From contig CALMHV010000415.1 in the NCBI GenBank assembly GCA_937863905.1, forward strand, positions 1 through 9,361: a DNA stretch of 9,361 nt, written 5' to 3'. Position numbers and translations under genes: made by a program. The notes beneath the pieces are model-generated. The model made no database searches. It saw nothing but the letters and a program-made list of their open reading frames with translations, and was not told where the DNA came from. This DNA is from an uncultured Bacillota bacterium. GTDB lineage: Bacteria > Bacillota > Sulfobacillia > UBA995 > UBA9673. Below, one piece after another: positions 6,051 through 9,361 of the stretch; position 1 is the first letter of the stretch, and each line of letters begins with the position of its first letter.

Positions 6051-7292
6051 CTAGCCTATCTCCGCGTTGGCTTTCTCGACCAGTTCGATGCAGCGCTTGG
6101 CCACGGCCTTCGGGTCGACCTGCACGCGGGCCAGACCTTCCTTCATGGCCTGCTCGGCCACGGCCGCGGCCACGGCCGGGGCCACCCGGCGATCGAAGGG
6201 TTTGGGGATGACGTAGTCCGCAGTGAGTTCCTTCGGGTCGATGAGGTCGGCGATGGCCTTGGCGGCCACGATCTTCATGCCCTCGGAGATGTCCCGAGCC
6301 CGGGTGTCCAAGGCCCCGCGGAAGACGCCCGGAAAGGCCAGGACGTTGTTGACCTGGTTGGCGAAGTCGGACCGTCCCGTCCCGACGACCCTCGCCCCGG
6401 CCGCCTTGGCCTCGTCGGGAAGAATCTCCGGCACCGGGTTGGCCATGGCGATGACGATGGGGTCCTTGCCCATGGAGCGAACCATGTCGCCAGTCACGGC
6501 CCCGGCCGCGGAGACACCGACGAAGATGTCCGCGCCCCTGAAAGCGTCGATGAGGGTCTTCACCCGAGCCCGGTTGGTGGTCTTGGCGACCTCGTCCTTG
6601 GCCCAGTTCATGTTCTCGGTACGACCCTCGTAGATGGCGCCCTTGGTGTCGCAGAGGATGATCTCGCCGATGCCCATGCTCAGGAAGAGCTTGGTCACCG
6701 CAATGCCGGCGGCGCCGGCGCCGTTCATGACGAGCTTCACGTGCCGGAGGTCCTTGCCGACGAACTTGAGGGCGTTGATGATGGCCGCCGCGCTCACGAT
6801 GGCCGTGCCGTGCTGGTCATCGTGGAAGATGGGGATGTTCGTCTCCTTCTTCAAACGGCTCTCCACCTCGAAGCAGCGCGGGGCGGAGATGTCTTCGAGG
6901 TTGATCCCGCCGAAGGTCGGCGCCACGAGCTTGACGGCGTTCACGATATCGTCGACCTTCTTGGACCCGATACAGAGTGGGAAGGCGTCCACGCCGGCGA
7001 AGCACTTGAAGAGGACGCACTTGCCCTCCATGACCGGCAGGCCCGCCTCGGGACCGATGTCGCCGAGCCCCAGGACCGCCGTGCCGTCGGTGACGACGGC
7101 GACGAAGTTGCCCTTGTTGGTGTAGTCATAGGCCAACTCGACGTCTCGGCTGATCTCCAGGCACGGCGCCGCGACGCCCGGCGTGTAGGCCAGGCTGAGG
7201 TCGGCCTTGTCCCGCAGGGGAACCTTGCTGACCACCTTGAGCTTGCCCTGATTGTCTTTGTGCAGCTTCAGGGCGTCTTCCCTCTGACCCAT
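6051..7292 (-). CDS. NAD(P)-dependent malic enzyme, short bacterial form
   Basis: Malic enzyme oxidatively decarboxylates malate to pyruvate and CO2, reducing NAD or NADP. At 413 residues it is the short, single-function bacterial type, without the phosphotransacetylase-like extension of the roughly 760-residue form. The N-terminal catalytic domain shows YTPGVAAPC with Tyr36, VMEGK with Lys91, the metal-binding pair NLED (Glu132, Asp133) and FHDDQHGTA with Asp158. A Rossmann fold follows with NGAGAAG at 190-196. After it comes DTKGAIYEGR, usual in this family. Cofactor choice (NAD or NADP) cannot be decided safely by eye. ATG at 7292 follows AGGGAG by about 9 bases. The gene lies between the fumarase genes (81-bp gap upstream, with a hairpin) and sdhC (29 bp downstream), so its substrate is made by its neighbours. 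It ends in TAG. Confidence 0.95.
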   Translation of the reverse strand: MGQREDALKLHKDNQGKLKVVSKVPLRDKADLSLAYTPGVAAPCLEISRDVELAYDYTNKGNFVAVVTDGTAVLGLGDIGPEAGLPVMEGKCVLFKCFAGVDAFPLCIGSKKVDDIVNAVKLVAPTFGGINLEDISAPRCFEVESRLKKETNIPIFHDDQHGTAIVSAAAIINALKFVGKDLRHVKLVMNGAGAAGIAVTKLFLSMGIGEIILCDTKGAIYEGRTENMNWAKDEVAKTTNRARVKTLIDAFRGADIFVGVSAAGAVTGDMVRSMGKDPIVIAMANPVPEILPDEAKAAGARVVGTGRSDFANQVNNVLAFPGVFRGALDTRARDISEGMKIVAAKAIADLIDPKELTADYVIPKPFDRRVAPAVAAAVAEQAMKEGLARVQVDPKAVAKRCIELVEKANAEIG

Positions 7293-7361
7293 CCGAAAGC
7301 ACTCCCTTCACCTCTTGGGGCCGTGCAGCGGCAAGAAGACAAAAGGGCGAACCACCGGGAG

Positions 7362-7389
7362 CCGGGTCGCGCTCTACCTGGCGACCCGG
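7362..7389 (-). other. Perfect 9-bp GC-rich stem-loop with the fumarase beta stop codon in its loop
   Basis: Read on the - strand, CCGGGTCGC (7389-7381) and GCGACCCGG (7370-7362) are perfect complements separated by the ten-base loop CAGGTAGAGC, which contains the TAG stop of the fumarase beta gene. Further on in the same direction (about 7345-7330) is a T-rich stretch, CCCTTTTGTCTTCTT, some 16 bases after the stem. That distance is too large for a standard intrinsic terminator. It could be an attenuator, an mRNA-stabilising or processing element, or partly a by-product of coding. Confidence 0.5.
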
Positions 7390-7934
7390 TACTTGGCCTT
7401 GCCGGCCTCGTAGAGGTCGTTGCCCTGGGCGTCGATACAGACGATGGCCGGGAAGTCCTCGACCTCAAGACGCCGGATGGCTTCGGGTCCCAGATCCTCG
7501 TAGGCAACCATCTCCGCCTTCTTGACCGTCTTGGCGGCCAGGGCGCCCGCTCCGCCGATGGCGGCCAGGTAGACCGCCCCGTGCTTTCTCATCGCCTCGA
7601 CCACCGCCGGGACGCGCGAGCCCTTGCCTATCATGCCGCGCAATCCCCTGGCGATGAGGGTCGGGGTGTAGGGGTCCATGCGCCCGCTCGTGGTCGGCCC
7701 GCACGAACCCAGAGCCTGGCCCGGCTTGGCGGGGCAGGGCCCCACGTAGTAGATGATCTGCCCTTCCAGGTCGAAGGGCAGCTTCTGACCGGCCTCCAAA
7801 GCCTCGACCAGCCGCTTGTGAGCCGCATCGCGGGCGGTGTAGACAACGCCGGAGACGAGGACCCTGTCGCCGGCCTTAAGCTTCTTCACGTCGCTCTCCG
7901 CGAGCGGCGCCTTGATCCTAATCGGTTCGGGCAC
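7374..7934 (-). CDS. Class I fumarate hydratase (Fe-S), beta subunit / C-terminal domain
   Basis: This 186-residue protein is the smaller half of a two-subunit class I fumarase, which hydrates fumarate to malate with the 4Fe-4S-bearing alpha subunit encoded just upstream. Family motifs are TARDAAHKRL (33-42), GPCPAKPGQALGSCGPTTSG (65-84) followed by RMDPYTP, and IGKG, all of which belong to the substrate-binding swivelling domain. Length matches stand-alone beta subunits. The GTG start at 7934 is well supported: AGGAGGGGAG lies just before it with about 7 bases of spacing, and MPEPIRI is a plausible N-terminus. It begins 13 bp after the alpha stop, so translation of both subunits is probably coupled. 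The related tartrate dehydratase (TtdB) has the same architecture, but malic enzyme and sdh genes next door favour fumarase. Confidence 0.93.
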   Translation of the reverse strand: MPEPIRIKAPLAESDVKKLKAGDRVLVSGVVYTARDAAHKRLVEALEAGQKLPFDLEGQIIYYVGPCPAKPGQALGSCGPTTSGRMDPYTPTLIARGLRGMIGKGSRVPAVVEAMRKHGAVYLAAIGGAGALAAKTVKKAEMVAYEDLGPEAIRRLEVEDFPAIVCIDAQGNDLYEAGKAKYRVAR

Positions 7935-7947
7935 GGTCTCCCCTCCT

Positions 7948-8793
7948 CTAGAGCACCCGCTCGGCGTGCCGAGCGGCGTGGCACTGGATGTTCACCGCCA
8001 CCGGCAGGGCGCCGATGTGGGTCGGAGCGGTCTCGATGTGGACGGCCAGAGCCGTGACGCGGCCGCCCAGACCCTGGGGGCCGATACCGAGGTCGTTGAT
8101 CTCGGCGAGAATCTCGCGCTCCAGTTTGGCCACCTCGGCCTGGGGATGCGGCTCACCCGTCCGCCGCAGGAGCGCCCGCTTGGAGAGCAGGGCGGCCCGG
8201 TCCATCATGCCCCCGACCCCCACTCCGACGATGATGGGGGGGCAGGGATTGGAGCCGGCCTTGTCGACCGTCTCGACCACGAACTTCCTGACCCCCTCCG
8301 GTCCGGCCGCCGGGGTGAGCATCTTGAGGCCGCTCATGTTCTCGCTGCCGGTCCCTTTGGGCACGACCACGACCCGGAGCTTGTCGCCCGGGACGATGTC
8401 CGTGTAAACGATGGGGGGAGTGTTGTCTTGTGTGTTCTTCCGGCTGAAGAGAGGGTCGGAGACCACCGACTTCCGGAGATAGCCCTTGTCGTACCCCCGG
8501 CGGACGCCCTCGGCCACCGCCTCGGCGAGGTCGCCCCCCACGAGGTGAAGGTCTTGCCCGACCTCCAGGAAGATGATGGTCACTCCCGTGTCCTGGCAGA
8601 TGGGCACCCGTTCCTTGGCGGCCAGCTTGGCGTTCTGGATGCAGATGTTGATGATTTCCCGGCCCACTTCGGATTCCTCGGCTTGCGCCGCCTTTCCCAG
8701 GGCCTCAAGAACGTCCGGCGGCAGGTCGTAGCAGGCGGCGATGCAGAGTTCCTCCACCGCCTCGGTGACCTTCGCCACATCGAGTTCCCGCAT
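7948..8793 (-). CDS. Class I fumarate hydratase (Fe-S), alpha subunit / N-terminal domain
   Basis: This is the iron-sulfur catalytic subunit of the heterodimeric fumarase, interconverting fumarate and malate; 281 residues is typical. Three cysteines lie in the places expected for the [4Fe-4S] ligands: Cys66 in VPICQDTG, Cys184 in SNPCPPIIVG and Cys271 in NIQCHAARHAE. Other family blocks are RKNTQDNTPP (118-127), GTGSENMSGLKML and HIETAPTHIGALPVAVN. The cluster is solvent-exposed in this class and sensitive to oxygen, which fits an anaerobic or microaerobic host. ATG at 8793 follows CGGAGGGGAG by about 7 bases. The gene starts 30 bp after the Nudix gene and ends in a TAG that runs directly into the beta subunit's ribosome binding site. 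Tartrate dehydratase alpha (TtdA) is the main alternative; context argues for fumarase. Confidence 0.94.
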   Translation of the reverse strand: MRELDVAKVTEAVEELCIAACYDLPPDVLEALGKAAQAEESEVGREIINICIQNAKLAAKERVPICQDTGVTIIFLEVGQDLHLVGGDLAEAVAEGVRRGYDKGYLRKSVVSDPLFSRKNTQDNTPPIVYTDIVPGDKLRVVVVPKGTGSENMSGLKMLTPAAGPEGVRKFVVETVDKAGSNPCPPIIVGVGVGGMMDRAALLSKRALLRRTGEPHPQAEVAKLEREILAEINDLGIGPQGLGGRVTALAVHIETAPTHIGALPVAVNIQCHAARHAERVL

Positions 8794-8823
8794 GGCGTGC
8801 TCCCCTCCGGTTTGAATCAGGCT

Positions 8824-9243
8824 TCAGGACGCCCCCGCGGCAACGGCCTCCACGGCTCTCCTCACGAGCGCGTCGTGGCCGTCGTAGTCGGCCCGGCGGA
8901 CGGCCTCCCCCGGGGTGACCCACTCGGCCGCCGCTATCTCCGCGCTCTGGGGGCGCAAACGCCCCCCCTCGTGGCGGACGAGGTAGAAGGCGACGGTCTT
9001 GTGGACCCGCCCCTTTCGCGGGTGATGGTAGATGTACCGGGTTTCGCCGAGTTCGCCGGCGACCGTGCCCTTGATGCCCGTCTCCTCCTCGATCTCGCGG
9101 ACCGCCGCCTGCGCGGGCGTCTCGCCCTCCTCCACGCCCCCCTTGGGGAACGTCCAGCGACCGTAGCCGTCCAGAATCATGAGGAATTGGAGTTCCGGGT
9201 CCTGCTTGAAGACGATGCCTCCGGCCGAGACCTCGCTCGCCAT
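8824..9243 (-). CDS. Nudix hydrolase
   Basis: This is a 139-residue single-domain Nudix protein, a usual size. The Nudix box is complete at residues 35-57: Gly35, Glu41, Arg49-Glu50, Glu53-Glu54 and Gly56 in the pattern Gx5Ex7REUxEExGU, which binds the metal and hydrolyses a nucleoside diphosphate linked to another group. The preceding WTFPKG and the following HKTVAFYLV segment resemble MutT/Ap4A-hydrolase-like members, but the substrate cannot be told from sequence. ATG at 9243 follows GGGGAGG by 11 bases, slightly long. It lies between an unidentified upstream gene (40 bp) and fumarase alpha (30 bp), so it appears to be in the operon. There is no obvious biochemical link to fumarate or malate; it may act in nucleotide housecleaning or have been placed there by chance. 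The stop codon is TGA. Confidence 0.93.
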   Translation of the reverse strand: MASEVSAGGIVFKQDPELQFLMILDGYGRWTFPKGGVEEGETPAQAAVREIEEETGIKGTVAGELGETRYIYHHPRKGRVHKTVAFYLVRHEGGRLRPQSAEIAAAEWVTPGEAVRRADYDGHDALVRRAVEAVAAGAS

Positions 9244-9283
9244 GGGCTGGGTGGCCTCCCCTCAGCAGACGGTCGCCTGCCGG

Positions 9284-9361
9284 TCAGCCGTTCCTGTGAT
9301 AGGACTGGTATTTCTCAAGGACGTTTTTCAGAGCGCTCACCAGGGCCTTCTGGGCGCTGCC
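9284..9361 (-). CDS. C-terminal end of an unidentified gene, cut off by the window
   Basis: On the - strand an open frame enters at base 9361 and ends at TGA (9286-9284), giving 25 residues: a helical-looking stretch with ALVSALKNVLEKYQSYHRNG at its end. Its spacing (40 bp before the Nudix ATG) and codon use fit the operon-like pattern downstream, so I take it as the 3' end of a real gene. The fragment is too short to name a family. Confidence 0.55.
   Translation of the reverse strand, partial: GSAQKALVSALKNVLEKYQSYHRNG

Noticed and set aside
5041..6054. A 337-codon open frame on the + strand across the sdhA 5' end, sdhD and sdhC
   Set aside because: It runs opposite three well-supported genes and their ribosome binding sites, has a His/Asp/Glu/Gly/Pro-rich composition unlike a folded protein, and shows no motif.
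7293..7373. Possible internal promoter for malic enzyme and sdh
   Set aside because: The gap is the longest in the operon and has a T-rich patch (TTGTCT), but I found no matching -10 element at a proper distance.
3532..7950. TAG codons as possible pyrrolysine or readthrough sites
   Set aside because: Each TAG falls at the normal C-terminus of its family and is followed by a ribosome binding site and a new start, so they are ordinary stops.
6741..8057. A 438-codon open frame on the + strand opposite malic enzyme and fumarase
   Set aside because: It is explained by codon bias of the genes on the other strand and crosses their intergenic gap without any domain signal.
1..9361. tRNA, rRNA, CRISPR array, insertion sequence or riboswitch
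   Set aside because: I looked for these on both strands. Coding is almost continuous, the gaps are at most 81 bp, and no direct repeat array, transposase or RNA-like conserved segment was seen.

Overview
The window is GC-rich and densely coded, with ten genes that can be supported: two on the + strand at the left (3-2669) and eight on the - strand filling the rest (2685-9361). Strong GGAGG-type ribosome binding sites, GTG and TTG starts, an oxygen-sensitive two-subunit class I fumarase and a short NAD-type malic enzyme suggest a bacterium from a high-GC, Gram-positive-like lineage such as a deep-branching Bacillota. This placement is inference; there is no rRNA or marker gene to fix it.

Left part (+ strand): the 3' part of an unrecognised two-helix membrane protein (it enters the window already in frame) is followed 27 bp later by an exported, C-terminally anchored protein with an M1-aminopeptidase-like fold. 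Its active site is abnormal: HExxH is kept, but the third zinc ligand is only 7 residues away instead of 18, and the GAMEN-type substrate motif lacks its Glu.

Right part (- strand, read from 9361 down to 2685): the last 25 codons of an unidentified gene, a Nudix hydrolase, fumarase alpha and beta subunits, malic enzyme, then sdhC, sdhD, sdhA and sdhB. The gaps are 12-81 bp and several stop codons merge into the next ribosome binding site, so this looks like one operon. Its promoter must lie beyond the right edge unless an internal one exists. Together the enzymes link succinate, fumarate, malate and pyruvate: succinate dehydrogenase (or quinol:fumarate reductase), fumarase and decarboxylating malate dehydrogenase. 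No malate dehydrogenase or citrate synthase gene is in view, so the cluster reads as a C4-dicarboxylate-to-pyruvate module that could run in either direction.

The two gene groups converge at 2669/2685 with only 15 bp between the stop codons, where a GC-rich hairpin sits. A second, stronger hairpin surrounds the stop codon of the fumarase beta gene (7362-7389), at the widest gap of the operon. I saw no tRNA or rRNA, CRISPR array, insertion sequence or phage gene. Apart from the altered M1-like protein and the unrecognised gene beside it, this is ordinary central metabolism, and I do not see a clear new multi-gene system.
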